This document shows, one piece after another, positions 16,828 through 25,604 of a stretch of 64,000 nucleotides of DNA. The position numbers and the translations under genes were made by a program. Below the pieces are notes generated by a model that did not search any database, was not told the DNA's origin, and worked only from the letters and a program-made list of their open reading frames with translations. Location: the NCBI RefSeq assembly GCF_015040615.1, contig NZ_CP060402.1:1364001-1428000 (forward strand). Direction: 5' to 3'. Position 1 is the first letter of the stretch. Every line of letters begins with the position of its first letter. This DNA comes from Microbacterium sp. YJN-G (GTDB taxonomy: Bacteria > Actinomycetota > Actinomycetes > Actinomycetales > Microbacteriaceae).

Positions 16828-17484
16828 ATGGCACTCACGCGTGACCAGATGGCGGCTCGTGCCGCTCGCGAGCTGACGGACGGCTCGTACGTCAACCTCG
16901 GCATCGGCCTGCCGACCCTCGTGCCCAACTACGTGCCGGACGACGTCACCGTGGTGCTGCAGTCCGAGAACGGCATCCTGGGCGTCGGTCCCTACCCGAC
17001 CGAGGAGAACGTCGACCCGGATCTCATCAACGCCGGCAAGGAGACGGTCACGCTGCTGCCGGGCGCGGCCTTCTTCGACTCCGCGACGAGCTTCGGCATG
17101 ATCCGCGGGGGCAAGATCGACGCCGCGATCCTCGGCGCCATGCAGGTGTCGGTGAACGGCGACCTGGCGAACTGGATGATCCCGGGCAAGATGGTCAAGG
17201 GACCCGGCGGCGCGATGGACCTCGTCCACGGCGCAGCACGGGTGATCATCCTGATGGAGCACGTCGCCAAGGACGGCTCCGCGAAGATCGTCAACGAGTG
17301 CTCGCTTCCGCTGACCGGCAGGGGAGTGGTGCACCGCATCATCACCGACCTCGCCGTGATCGACGTCACCGACGACGGGCTCGTGCTCGTCGAGACCGCT
17401 CCCGACGTCACCGTGCAGCAGATCATCGATGCCACCGAGCCGCCGCTGACGGTCTCGGAGGGCCTGAAGGAGAAGTCATCATGA
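16828..17484 (+). CDS. scoB: 3-oxoacid CoA-transferase subunit B
   Basis: 218 residues. The catalytic glutamate lies in '[14 protein letters not shown]' (about residue 51). '[15 protein letters not shown]' and '[19 protein letters not shown]' are also typical. ATG after AAGGGAGG. The stop overlaps the thiolase start by ATGA (17481-17484). Confidence 0.92.
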   Translation: MALTRDQMAARAARELTDGSYVNLGIGLPTLVPNYVPDDVTVVLQSENGILGVGPYPTEENVDPDLINAGKETVTLLPGAAFFDSATSFGMIRGGKIDAAILGAMQVSVNGDLANWMIPGKMVKGPGGAMDLVHGAARVIILMEHVAKDGSAKIVNECSLPLTGRGVVHRIITDLAVIDVTDDGLVLVETAPDVTVQQIIDATEPPLTVSEGLKEKSS

Positions 17485-18659
17485 GCGACATCGTCATCGT
17501 CGCCGCCGCCCGCACCCCGCAGGGACGCCTGAAGGGGCAGCTCGCGTCGTTCACCGCACCGCAGCTCGGATCGCTCGCCATCCGCGGCGCCCTCGAGCAG
17601 GCGGCCATCTCGCCCACCGACATCGACGCCGTCGTGATGGGGCAGGTGCTCGCGGCCGGATCCGGTCAGAACGCGGCCCGCCAGGCCGCGATCGGCGCGG
17701 GTATCGGCTGGGACGTGCCCTCCAGCTCGGTCAACAAGGTCTGCCTGTCGGGGCTGACCGCGATCATCGATGCCGCCCGCATGATCCGCACCGGCGACGC
17801 CACCACCGTGGTCGCCGGCGGCATGGAGTCCATGACCCGCGCACCGCACCTGCTGGTCGGCTCACGCGACGGCTGGACCTACGGCAGCATCGAGGTGCTC
17901 GACCACATGGCGTACGACGGGCTCACCGACGCGTACGACAGGGAGAGCATGGGCGCGTCGACGGAGCGGCACAACCCGCGGTTCGAGATGACCCGCGAGC
18001 GACAGGATGCCGTGGCCGCGCTCTCGCACCAGCGTGCAGCCGCAGGCCAGGGTACCGGGGTCTTCGACGCCGAGATCGTGCCCGTGACCGTGCCGCAGCG
18101 CAAGGGCGACCCGATCGTGCTCACCAAGGACGAGGGCGTGCGGCCCGACACGACCGTCGAGACCCTCGCGGGCCTGCGCCCGGCGTTCGCCGAGGGCGGC
18201 ACCATCACCGCGGGCAACTCGTCGCAGATCTCCGACGGCGCCGCCGCGGTGATCGTGACCACTCGCGAGAACGCCCAGGCGAAGGGATGGTCCGTGCTGG
18301 CCGTCATCGGGGCGAGCGGGCAGACCGCCGGCCCCGACAACTCGCTGCAGGCGCAGCCGGCCCGCGCCGTCGAGCGCGCGCTCGAGAAGCAGGGGATCAC
18401 CGCCGACCAGCTCGATCTCGTCGAGATCAACGAGGCCTTCGGCGCCGTGGTCGCGCGTTCGCAGGAAGAGCTCGGCCTGTCCGGAGACATCGTGAACGTG
18501 CACGGCGGCGGGATCGCCATCGGGCATCCGATCGGCGCCAGCGGTGCGCGGCTGGTCGTGCACCTCGCGCACGAACTGGCCAAGCGCGGCTCGGGCACTG
18601 CGGTCGCCGCGCTCTGCGGCGGCGGCGGTCAGGGAGAGGCCTTGGTCCTCACACGTTGA
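17481..18659 (+). CDS. Acetyl-CoA C-acetyltransferase (thiolase)
   Basis: 392 residues. Active-site Cys is in 'NKVCLSGL' (about residue 88), with '[10 protein letters not shown]', '[16 protein letters not shown]' and the second Cys in '[11 protein letters not shown]'. The '[25 protein letters not shown]' stretch is typical of actinobacterial acetoacetyl-CoA thiolases. Together with ScoAB it would convert acetoacetate to two acetyl-CoA. A 3-oxoadipyl-CoA thiolase (PcaF) was considered because of the IclR neighbour, but the 3-hydroxybutyrate dehydrogenase nearby and the lack of other pca genes favour the ketone-body route. Confidence 0.88.
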   Translation: MSDIVIVAAARTPQGRLKGQLASFTAPQLGSLAIRGALEQAAISPTDIDAVVMGQVLAAGSGQNAARQAAIGAGIGWDVPSSSVNKVCLSGLTAIIDAARMIRTGDATTVVAGGMESMTRAPHLLVGSRDGWTYGSIEVLDHMAYDGLTDAYDRESMGASTERHNPRFEMTRERQDAVAALSHQRAAAGQGTGVFDAEIVPVTVPQRKGDPIVLTKDEGVRPDTTVETLAGLRPAFAEGGTITAGNSSQISDGAAAVIVTTRENAQAKGWSVLAVIGASGQTAGPDNSLQAQPARAVERALEKQGITADQLDLVEINEAFGAVVARSQEELGLSGDIVNVHGGGIAIGHPIGASGARLVVHLAHELAKRGSGTAVAALCGGGGQGEALVLTR

Positions 18660-18666
18660 CGATGAC

Positions 18667-18704
18667 GGGCTGAGTCCGCGCCGATGACCGCGCGGGCTCA
18701 GCCC
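18667..18704 (+). terminator. Hairpin after thiolase gene
   Basis: GGGCTGAGTCCGCG (18667-18680) pairs with CGCGCGGGCTCAGCCC (ending 18704) around an 8-nt loop, with one mismatch. There is no T tract. A further GGGCTCAGCCCC motif lies at 18717-18728 within the end of the next, convergent gene. Confidence 0.5.
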
Positions 18705-18720
18705 GCGCCCTGTGGCGGGC

Positions 18721-18996
18721 TCAGCCCCTTGCGATGCGCGCGACCTCGTCGCGACGCTTCTCACGGCGCTCGCGCTTGTCGGGCTTGGGTGCGAAAGGCG
18801 AGTCCACCGCTACCGGCAGGCCCTTCTCCTGCCGGCGCATGTCCTTGATGGCGCCGAGCGCGAGGGCGAAGGTGATCGCCCAGCTCGCCCAGGCGAGCAC
18901 GGCCCGCCAGGTGATCGCCTGGCCGCGCGAGCCGCGCAGCAGTGTCACGCCGGTGGTGATGGCGCTGAAGAGTCCGGTGCGAAGCAGATAGCGCAT
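18721..18996 (-). CDS. Small membrane protein of unknown function
   Basis: 91 residues. One hydrophobic segment (about residues 30-48, VLAWASWAITFALALGAI) is preceded by a short amphipathic part. The C-terminal tail is rich in Lys, Arg and Asp (KPDKRERREKRRDEVARIARG). I do not recognise a family. It separates the catabolic block from the iron block. Confidence 0.55.
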   Translation of the reverse strand: MRYLLRTGLFSAITTGVTLLRGSRGQAITWRAVLAWASWAITFALALGAIKDMRRQEKGLPVAVDSPFAPKPDKRERREKRRDEVARIARG

Positions 18997-19074
18997 CCCC
19001 CCACGCTACCCGGCGTCGCGAGGATGACGAACGGGTTGACTCCGGGCGTTTCCCTGTGCCGCAGAAGGAATAGG

Positions 19075-19093
19075 CTAGGTGAGCCTAACCTTC
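19075..19093. promoter_or_regulatory. DtxR/IdeR-type iron box upstream of the Fe ABC operon
   Basis: CTAGGTGAGCCTAACCTTC; read on the other strand it matches the known actinobacterial iron box TTAGGTTAGGCTCACCTAA at 16 of 19 positions. It ends 13 bp before the ATG of the binding protein, so a bound repressor would block the operon when iron is plentiful. Confidence 0.85.
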
Positions 19094-19106
19094 GAAAGGA
19101 ACCCCG

Positions 19107-20138
19107 ATGCACGCCTCCGGCCTGCGCTCCGTCGCGCTCCTCGCATCATTGGCCTCGATCGCAGCCGTCACGGCCTGCGCCCCCGCCGGGGAAGGCGGAG
19201 CCGCGGATGCCGATGCGCTGATCATCTACAACGCGCAGCACGAGCAGCTGACCGAGGAGTGGACTGCGGTGTTCACCGAGGAGACCGGCATCGAGGTGGT
19301 GCTGCGCAACGGCGGCGACAGTGAGCTGGGCAGCCAGCTGGTGCAGGAGGGGGATGCCTCTCCTGCCGACGTGTTCCTGACCGAGAACTCGCCGGCGATG
19401 TCGCTGGTCGAGCAGGCGGGCCTCTTGGCCCCGGTCGACGACGCGACCCTCGAGGTCGTCCCGCAGCAGTTCCGTCCCAGCAGCGGAGCGTGGACCGGCA
19501 TCGCGGCACGCGACACTGTGCTGGTCTACAATCCCGACCTCATCTCGGAGGACGAGCTGCCCGACTCGATCATGCAGCTGCAGGACCCGCAGTGGAAGGG
19601 CAAGTGGGGAGCGGCGCCGGGTGGGGCGGACTTCCAGGCCATCGTCTCGGCCATCCTCGCCACCGAGGGTGAGGAGGCCGCTGCGGCGTGGCTGGCGGGG
19701 ATGCAGGAGAACGCCGAGAAGTACCGCAACAACATCGTCACCATGAAGGCCGTCAACGACGGCGAGGTTCCGATGGGGATCATCTACCACTACTACTGGT
19801 ACCGCGATCAGGCCGACACGAAGGAGAGCAGCGGGAACACCGCGCTGCACCGCTTCGCAGCCGGCGACCCCGGCGCCTTCGTGAGCATCTCCGGCGGCGG
19901 GGTGCTCGCCTCCAGCGACCACCCCGAAGAGGCGCAGCAGTTCCTGTCCTGGCTGGTCGGCGAGAGCGGGCAGACGATCCTCGGAGAGGGCTACAGCTAC
20001 GAGTACCCGGTCGCCAGCGGCATCCCGCCGCGCTCGCCGCTTCCGCCGCTGGAATCCCTCGGCGCGCCCGAGATCGATCCGTCCGTGCTCAACGGGCCGA
20101 CCGTGATCGACCTGATGACCGAGGCGGGCCTGCTCTGA
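19107..20138 (+). CDS. Iron(III) ABC transporter substrate-binding lipoprotein
   Basis: 343 residues. Signal peptide with lipobox V-T-A-C (about residues 21-24). The mature part begins 'LIIYNAQHEQLTEEWTAVFTEETGIEVVLRNGGDSELGSQLVQEG', typical of FbpA/FutA-type Fe(3+) binding proteins. Tyr pairs that bind ferric iron in this family appear in 'YHYYWYRD' (about residues 229-236). AAAGGA precedes the ATG. The iron box upstream agrees with the function. Direct binding of Fe(3+) or a small ferric chelate such as citrate is expected. Confidence 0.9.
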   Translation: MHASGLRSVALLASLASIAAVTACAPAGEGGAADADALIIYNAQHEQLTEEWTAVFTEETGIEVVLRNGGDSELGSQLVQEGDASPADVFLTENSPAMSLVEQAGLLAPVDDATLEVVPQQFRPSSGAWTGIAARDTVLVYNPDLISEDELPDSIMQLQDPQWKGKWGAAPGGADFQAIVSAILATEGEEAAAAWLAGMQENAEKYRNNIVTMKAVNDGEVPMGIIYHYYWYRDQADTKESSGNTALHRFAAGDPGAFVSISGGGVLASSDHPEEAQQFLSWLVGESGQTILGEGYSYEYPVASGIPPRSPLPPLESLGAPEIDPSVLNGPTVIDLMTEAGLL

Positions 20139-20149
20139 GCGCAACCCCG

Positions 20150-21739
20150 GTGACCACGACCGCGGCGCGCACAGACCCGGGGCACACGACCCCGGCGCGC
20201 GCCCCCCGTGGTCGTGCGCCACGGCCGGGTGCGCGACGATACCCGTGGATGCTCGCCGCCGCGGTGGCGGCGATGGCGGCGTTCGCGCTGATCCCGGTCG
20301 GCTACGTCGTCATCTCCAGTGCGCAGACCGGCGCTGCGCGGCTGGCACAGCTGCTGCTGCGCCCGCGTGTCGCGGAGCTCACCGTCAACACGGTGCTGCT
20401 GGTCGTGCTGGGGATCGGCGCCGCCCTCGTCATCGGCATCGGCGGTGCCTGGCTGGTCGAGCGCACCGTGATGCCCCTGCGCCGCGTCTTCGCCGTGGCG
20501 CTGGCCGCGCCGCTGGCCGTGCCGGCGTTCGTGATGAGCTACGGCTGGGCCACGGTCGCCCCGGGGCTCGACGGGCTGGGCGGGGCCGTGCTCATCTCGG
20601 CGTGCGCCTACTCGCCGCTGGTGTACCTGCCGGCCGTGGCGGCGCTGCGCGGTCTGGATCCCGCCCTCGAGGAGTCGGCCCGGTCGCTGGGACTCGGCCC
20701 CTGGCGGGTGTTCCTGCGGGTCGTGCTCCCTCAGCTGCGCCTCGCGGCGCTCGGCGGCGGGCTGGTGGTGGGTCTGCATCTGCTTGCCGAGTACGGCGCC
20801 TTCGCCTTCCTGCAGTTCGACACCTTCACGACGGCGATCATGGTGGCCTACCAGTCGAACTTCGGCGGAGCGAACGCCGCCGCGCTCGGCATCGTGCTGA
20901 CCGGGCTCTGCCTGGTGCTCGTGCTCGCCGAGACGCGGATGCGCGGCGGCGCCCGCCTGTCGCGCACCGCCGCGAACCGCCCGGCCACCCGGGCGGCGCT
21001 CGGACCCTGGGCCGTTCCCGCCGTGATCGGGCTGCTGGCGTTCATCTGCGCGGCGCTGATCGTGCCGCTGTCGTCGGTGCTGCGCTGGGGGCTGCGCACG
21101 GATGCCGGCGACTGGGCCGCCGTGACACCGGCCGCCGTGCAGACAGTGCTGCTCGCCGTCGGCGCCGCACTCGCCTGCGCGGCCGTCGCGCTGCCGGTCG
21201 CGTGGCTGGCCGTGCGGCACCGCCGCAGACTCAGCATGATGCTGGAGGGCGGCTTCTACCTCGCAGGCAGCCTGCCGGCGATCATCGTCGCACTCGCCCT
21301 GGTCGGTGTCGCACTGCAGGCCGCGCCGGGCCTGTACCAGACCGCCGCGACGGCGATAGCGGCCTACGTGATCCTGTTCCTGCCGCGCATCCTCGTGCCG
21401 CTCCGTGCCGGCCTGGCGCAGATCCCGCCCGAATGGGAGGAGGCCGCGCGCTCGCTCGGGACGCCTCCGATGCTCGCGCGGCTGCGTGTCACCGCGCCGC
21501 TGCTCGCCCCCGCCGTCGCGAGCGGAGCGGCCCTGGTCGCCCTGGGCGCCGCCAACGAGCTCACCGCGACGCTGCTGCTGGCCCCGATCGGCACCGAGAC
21601 CATCGCGACCGGGTTCTGGTCGGCGGCATCCGCCATCGACTACATCGCCGCCGCCCCTTACGCACTCACACTGATCGTGATCTCGGTGCCTGCGGTGCAC
21701 CTGATGTTCACGGAAGCGACGTCGAGAGGCAGCGCATGA
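20150..21739 (+). CDS. Iron(III) ABC transporter permease (two-domain)
   Basis: 529 residues with about twelve hydrophobic segments in two halves, as in FbpB/SfuB. Each half has an EAA-type loop: 'LDPALEESARSLGLGPWRVFLRVVLP' (about residue 175) and 'IPPEWEEAARSLGTPPMLARLRVTAP' (about 425). The start is uncertain: the GTG at 20150 follows the FbpA stop by 11 nt without a strong ribosome site, and an internal ATG at 20249 is possible. The stop overlaps the ATPase start (ATGA 21736-21739). Confidence 0.88.
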   Translation: MTTTAARTDPGHTTPARAPRGRAPRPGARRYPWMLAAAVAAMAAFALIPVGYVVISSAQTGAARLAQLLLRPRVAELTVNTVLLVVLGIGAALVIGIGGAWLVERTVMPLRRVFAVALAAPLAVPAFVMSYGWATVAPGLDGLGGAVLISACAYSPLVYLPAVAALRGLDPALEESARSLGLGPWRVFLRVVLPQLRLAALGGGLVVGLHLLAEYGAFAFLQFDTFTTAIMVAYQSNFGGANAAALGIVLTGLCLVLVLAETRMRGGARLSRTAANRPATRAALGPWAVPAVIGLLAFICAALIVPLSSVLRWGLRTDAGDWAAVTPAAVQTVLLAVGAALACAAVALPVAWLAVRHRRRLSMMLEGGFYLAGSLPAIIVALALVGVALQAAPGLYQTAATAIAAYVILFLPRILVPLRAGLAQIPPEWEEAARSLGTPPMLARLRVTAPLLAPAVASGAALVALGAANELTATLLLAPIGTETIATGFWSAASAIDYIAAAPYALTLIVISVPAVHLMFTEATSRGSA

Positions 21740-22806
21740 CACTCCAGCTCAACGGCATCCGGCGCTCGTTCGGTGCGGAACCGGTGCTCGACGGCGTCAC
21801 GTTCGAGGTGCCGACCGGGTCGCGGATGGCCCTGGTGGGGGCCTCAGGCAGCGGCAAGAGCACGCTGCTGCGGCTGATCGCGGGCTTCGACCGCCCCGAT
21901 TCGGGGAGCATCGTCCTCGACGGGACCACCCTGGCCGACGACCGCGTACTGGTCCCCGCGCACCGTCGCGGCATCGGCTACGTGCCGCAGGACGGGGCGC
22001 TCTTCCCGCACCTGAGCGTCGCGCGCAACATCGGCTTCGGGCTGCCCCGCGGCCCGCACCGTGCCGCCCGTGTGCGCGAGATGATGGCGCTGACCTCGCT
22101 GGCTCCCGAACTCGCCGACCGGGCCCCGCACGAGCTCTCCGGCGGGCAGCAGCAGCGCGTCGCGCTGGCGCGCGCGCTCGCCCCGGCGCCGAAGGTGCTG
22201 CTGCTCGACGAACCGTTCAGCGCCCTCGACACCGCACTGCGCATGCAGACCCGCGAGGCGACCATCGAGATCCTGGAGCGCACCGAGGTGACGACGGTGC
22301 TGGTCACGCACGATCAGGATGAGGCACTGTCGTTCGGCGACCTCATCGGCGTCGTCGGCGCGGGCGGACTGGCCCAGCACGGCGAGCCGGCGACGGTGTT
22401 CGACGCGCCCTCCGACCGGGCGACCGCCGAGTTCCTGGGCGCAGCCGTGCACCTGCCGGCGCGGCGGCTCGACGAGGATGCGATCGTGTGCGCGCTCGGG
22501 CCGGCAGGCGTGCGGCACGACCTGTCGGGAGGGGCGGCCGAGGTCGCCGCGATGTTCCGCCCCAGCCAGCTCGAGATTGTCGCCGACGGGGACGCCGCCG
22601 GTCAGGCGACGATCACCGCACGCCGCGCGATCGGCGCCCGCACCGAGCTGCGCGTCGACATCCACGGCGCCGAGGGCGTGCGGGTGTGGATCCAGGTGCC
22701 CACCCACCGCGCCGCGGTGACGATCGACGGCGACGCCGTCAGTCTCCGGATCGCAGGCGGGGTCGTGCTGTATCCGGCATCCGACGACGCGCTGCAGCGC
22801 CACTGA
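21736..22806 (+). CDS. Iron(III) ABC transporter ATP-binding protein
   Basis: 356 residues. Walker A GASGSGKSTLL, signature LSGGQQQRVALARAL, Walker B VLLLDEPFSALD and H-loop 'VLVTHDQDEAL', followed by a C-terminal TOBE-like regulatory domain (about residues 240-356), as in FbpC. The last 68 bp overlap the end of the convergent adenylation/acyltransferase gene, so there is no room for a terminator between them. Confidence 0.9.
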   Translation: MTLQLNGIRRSFGAEPVLDGVTFEVPTGSRMALVGASGSGKSTLLRLIAGFDRPDSGSIVLDGTTLADDRVLVPAHRRGIGYVPQDGALFPHLSVARNIGFGLPRGPHRAARVREMMALTSLAPELADRAPHELSGGQQQRVALARALAPAPKVLLLDEPFSALDTALRMQTREATIEILERTEVTTVLVTHDQDEALSFGDLIGVVGAGGLAQHGEPATVFDAPSDRATAEFLGAAVHLPARRLDEDAIVCALGPAGVRHDLSGGAAEVAAMFRPSQLEIVADGDAAGQATITARRAIGARTELRVDIHGAEGVRVWIQVPTHRAAVTIDGDAVSLRIAGGVVLYPASDDALQRH

Positions 22807-25405
22807 GCGCCGCAGACCCGCTCAGCAGTCGCGAGATCCGCCGGTGGATCGCCCACGCCGCGATCCCGACGATCAGTGACAGCAGGGTTCCCACCAGCGG
22901 TGCCGTGCGCTCGAACGGCGGGTACACCACCCAGTGGGTCAGGTAGATGAACAGCGACGCCTGCGCGATGAGCGTGATCGGCGGCCGCAGCCAGCCGGGC
23001 ACGCGCACGGCGGCGACCCAGATCAGCAGCAGGACCCCTGCGGCGATGATGCCCTCGCGCAGCGGATCGCCGAAGAATCCGGGGACGAGGACCACGGCCA
23101 GCACCGAGGCGACGACCCGCCGGCGGATGCTGTCGGCGCGGGCGATCACCCAGCCCAGGGCGATGCACCACAGCACCGTCGGCACGGCGTAGCGCTCGAC
23201 GTGCTCGGCCGGCGACGCCCCCAGCAGTGTGAGACGGACGGCGACGGTCACCGCCAGCGCGCCCAGCGCGAACGCCCACGGCGCGGCGCGCTCGATCCGG
23301 TCGATGCGGGCCGAGGCGAACAGGGCGACCAGCGGCAGCATCGTCCACACCATCGCCTCGAGGAACCAGAACTGCCACTGCTCGCTCCACAGCCCGTCCG
23401 AGGGCATCGCACCGTTGACCAGCAGCACGGTCGGCAGGGCGTACTTGCCGCTGATCAGCGCGACCGCACCGATCCACAGCACCGCCGGGATGACGACCTG
23501 CGCCGCCGCGGCGAGCAGTCGCCGAGACCGGGAGCCGGGGGCGGGCGAGAGCGCGAAGCGGGCGAGGTTGTAGCCGGCGACGATGAGCAGCAGATGCGCA
23601 CCGCCCTTGAGCGAGAAGTCCTCACCCAGGAACAGGTCGGCGTGCGTGCCGACGATCAGCACGATCGCGATCGCCCGCAGCAGCACCGGCGTCTCGAGGG
23701 CGGGCAGGTTGCGCAGCCGCCCGGCACCGGCGCGCCGGCGGCGTGGAGCGGCATCATCCGCGTCCGCGGACCTCGCGGATGCCGCGGGCGACGAGGGTGC
23801 CACCAGGCCCGCGAGCTCGACGGCGGTCAGCGACGGCCAGTCGCGGGGGAGCGGTCCGATCAGTTCCTCGAGCCGCACGGATGCCTCCACGTAGCTCAGC
23901 GAGTCGCCGCCCAGGGTGGAGAAGCTGTCCGACTCGGCGGCATCCGGTCGCCCGGTGCAGACCCCGAGCACCGTGCGGACCTGCTCGGCGGTGGCGCCGC
24001 CGGCATCCGCCGGCTCAGCGCCGGTCTGCAGCGCGGTGACCGCGCGGTGGTGGGCCAGCAGCGCGGCGTTGTCCGGTTTGCCCGAGGAGGTGACGGGGAA
24101 CGCGTCGACGATGTGCACGGTGACGGCGGATGCAGGCAGCCCGAGCCGCGCCGAGACCACCCGGTTCGCCGCAGCGGCATCCCGCCCGTCGTGGACGAAG
24201 ACGAGCAGCTCCTCGCCGTCGGCGGCGGTGCGCGCGGCGATGCCGTCCTGCCCGAGAAGGGCCTGCACCCGGTCGAGGTCGATGCGCAGCCCGAAGATCT
24301 TCACGAAGCGGTTCATCCGCCCGACGATCTCGACGTAGCCGTCGTCGCGCCAGCGCGCCAGATCGCCGGTGCGCAGCTCGTCGACGGTGCGACCGAGAGC
24401 GAGGTCCGCCGGCGACTCCGCATAGCCGAGCATGACGTTCGGCCCCGAGTACACCAGCTCCCCGGCATCCGAGCCGTCGACCGCATCGATGCGGAACGAG
24501 CCCCCGGGGATCGCGCGCCCGATGGACCCGGCGCCGCTGATGGCATCCTCCGGCGGCAGGTACGACATGCGGGCCGTGGCCTCGGTCTGGCCGTACATCG
24601 TGATGAACTCGAACCCGCGCTCGCGTCCGGCCGCCGCCAGCGCCCGCACCCGGTCGGCCGGCAGCCGGCCGCCGGCCTGCGTCAGATAGCGGATGCCGTC
24701 GGGCAGCCGATCCACCCCGCCGACCGCGTCGAGCAGGTCGAAGGTGTACGGGACCCCGGCGATGCCCGTGACCCCCGTCTCGGCGGCGCGGAGCCAGAAC
24801 GCCTCGTCCGACACCGAGCGGTCGGTGAGCACGAGGCCCGCGCCGGCGAGCAGGTGGCTGTTGATGACCGAGAGGCCGTAGCAGTAGTGCATCGGCAGCG
24901 AGGTGATCGCGCGGTCGCCGGGAGTGATGCGCAGGTACTCGACGATCGCCTCGGCGTTGGCCAGCAGCGATGCGGCCGAGATGCGCACCAGCTTGGGTGA
25001 GCCGGTCGAGCCCGAGGTGCTCATCAGCAGCGCCAGATCGTCGTGCAGCTCGTGGATCGTGCCCTCGCGGACGGGACGCACGACGCCGTCGGCGAGGATC
25101 GCGTCGGGGTCGAATCGTTCCCGCAGCGTCGCCCGGGTCGACGCGGATGCCGTGTCATCGCCGCCGGGGGCGAGCAGCACCGGATGCCCGCCGGCGAGGG
25201 CACCCGCATACGCCGCGATGCTCGCGCTGGTGTTGCCCGCCTCGAGCATCACCAGCCGCCTGGTCTCACCCAGCTCGAGCCGGATCGCGTCGGCGCGACG
25301 GCCGAGATCCGCATAGCTGATCGGCCCGTCGTCGGTCCACAGGGCGATGGCGGCGGGGTCGCCGCGGAGCAGGTCCGCGGCGGGAGCGGTGGGGAGAGGG
25401 AGCAC
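22739..25405 (-). CDS. Adenylation - carrier protein - membrane acyltransferase fusion
   Basis: 888 residues from the GTG at 25405, which follows GCGAGGA; a TTG at 25429 would overlap the iron box. Residues ~1-465 form an ANL adenylation domain: 'LLMSTSGSTGSPKLVRIS' (A3), 'MYGQTEA' (A5), 'LRTGDLARW' (A7), 'GRMNRFVKIFG' (A8) and 'PVTSSGKPD' (A10 Lys). Residues ~475-540 form a peptidyl/acyl carrier domain with attachment Ser in 'STLGGDSLSYVEA'. Residues ~555-860 are an Acyl_transf_3-type domain with about ten membrane helices and the His motif 'RAIAIVLIVGTHADLF'. No condensation or thioesterase domain is seen. The protein could activate an acid, load it on the carrier and pass it to an acceptor at or across the membrane. 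Substrate unknown; iron control is suggested by the box at 25427. Confidence 0.85.
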   Translation of the reverse strand: MLPLPTAPAADLLRGDPAAIALWTDDGPISYADLGRRADAIRLELGETRRLVMLEAGNTSASIAAYAGALAGGHPVLLAPGGDDTASASTRATLRERFDPDAILADGVVRPVREGTIHELHDDLALLMSTSGSTGSPKLVRISAASLLANAEAIVEYLRITPGDRAITSLPMHYCYGLSVINSHLLAGAGLVLTDRSVSDEAFWLRAAETGVTGIAGVPYTFDLLDAVGGVDRLPDGIRYLTQAGGRLPADRVRALAAAGRERGFEFITMYGQTEATARMSYLPPEDAISGAGSIGRAIPGGSFRIDAVDGSDAGELVYSGPNVMLGYAESPADLALGRTVDELRTGDLARWRDDGYVEIVGRMNRFVKIFGLRIDLDRVQALLGQDGIAARTAADGEELLVFVHDGRDAAAANRVVSARLGLPASAVTVHIVDAFPVTSSGKPDNAALLAHHRAVTALQTGAEPADAGGATAEQVRTVLGVCTGRPDAAESDSFSTLGGDSLSYVEASVRLEELIGPLPRDWPSLTAVELAGLVAPSSPAASARSADADDAAPRRRRAGAGRLRNLPALETPVLLRAIAIVLIVGTHADLFLGEDFSLKGGAHLLLIVAGYNLARFALSPAPGSRSRRLLAAAAQVVIPAVLWIGAVALISGKYALPTVLLVNGAMPSDGLWSEQWQFWFLEAMVWTMLPLVALFASARIDRIERAAPWAFALGALAVTVAVRLTLLGASPAEHVERYAVPTVLWCIALGWVIARADSIRRRVVASVLAVVLVPGFFGDPLREGIIAAGVLLLIWVAAVRVPGWLRPPITLIAQASLFIYLTHWVVYPPFERTAPLVGTLLSLIVGIAAWAIHRRISRLLSGSAALSGAAARRRMPDTARPRLRSGD

Positions 25406-25426
25406 GGGTCCTCGCTTCCGGTTCAG

Positions 25427-25445
25427 CAAGGTGAGCCTAACCTAT
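25427..25445. promoter_or_regulatory. DtxR/IdeR-type iron box in divergent promoter
   Basis: CAAGGTGAGCCTAACCTAT; the other strand matches the consensus TTAGGTTAGGCTCACCTAA at 16 of 19 positions. It shares 15 identical bases (AGGTGAGCCTAACCT) with the box at 19075. It lies 22 nt upstream of the fusion gene's GTG, and about 30 bp upstream of the -10 of the MFS gene on the other strand, so it could control both directions. Confidence 0.85.
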
Positions 25446-25474
25446 CCTGAGAGCCCGAAACGAGGGCATGACGC

Positions 25475-25480
25475 TAGAAT
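25475..25480 (+). promoter_or_regulatory. Candidate -10 box and structured leader of MFS gene
   Basis: TAGAAT at 25475-25480 is a good -10. Transcription from about 25487 would give a leader of about 118 nt before the ATG at 25605. The leader begins with a perfect hairpin (GCCGGC-CCAG-GCCGGC, 25491-25506) and continues with further GC-rich complementary stretches near 25530-25560. No known riboswitch is recognised. Confidence 0.45.
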
Positions 25481-25604
25481 GATGATGACCGCCGGCCCAG
25501 GCCGGCGTGCTTCCACTGTGTATCTACCGGCCGCCGGCATCCCGGCGGACAGCGGCGGCACCCGACCCGGCGTCGCAGCACTCCGCTCGCGACGCCCGAG
25601 AGCC

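Noticed and set aside
16029..18659. pca (beta-ketoadipate) pathway genes
   Set aside because: CoA-transferase, thiolase and an IclR regulator would fit pcaIJF/pcaR, but no other pca genes are present, the thiolase resembles acetoacetyl-CoA thiolases, and 3-hydroxybutyrate dehydrogenase is close. The option is kept only as an alternative.
19997..21742. 581-codon minus-strand open frame over the iron permease
   Set aside because: It is low-complexity antisense translation; the plus strand encodes membrane helices and two EAA loops.
22934..25000. 688-codon plus-strand open frame over the adenylation/acyltransferase gene
   Set aside because: It is rich in Arg, Gln and Gly without domain motifs, and is the antisense image of a gene with clear ANL and carrier motifs.
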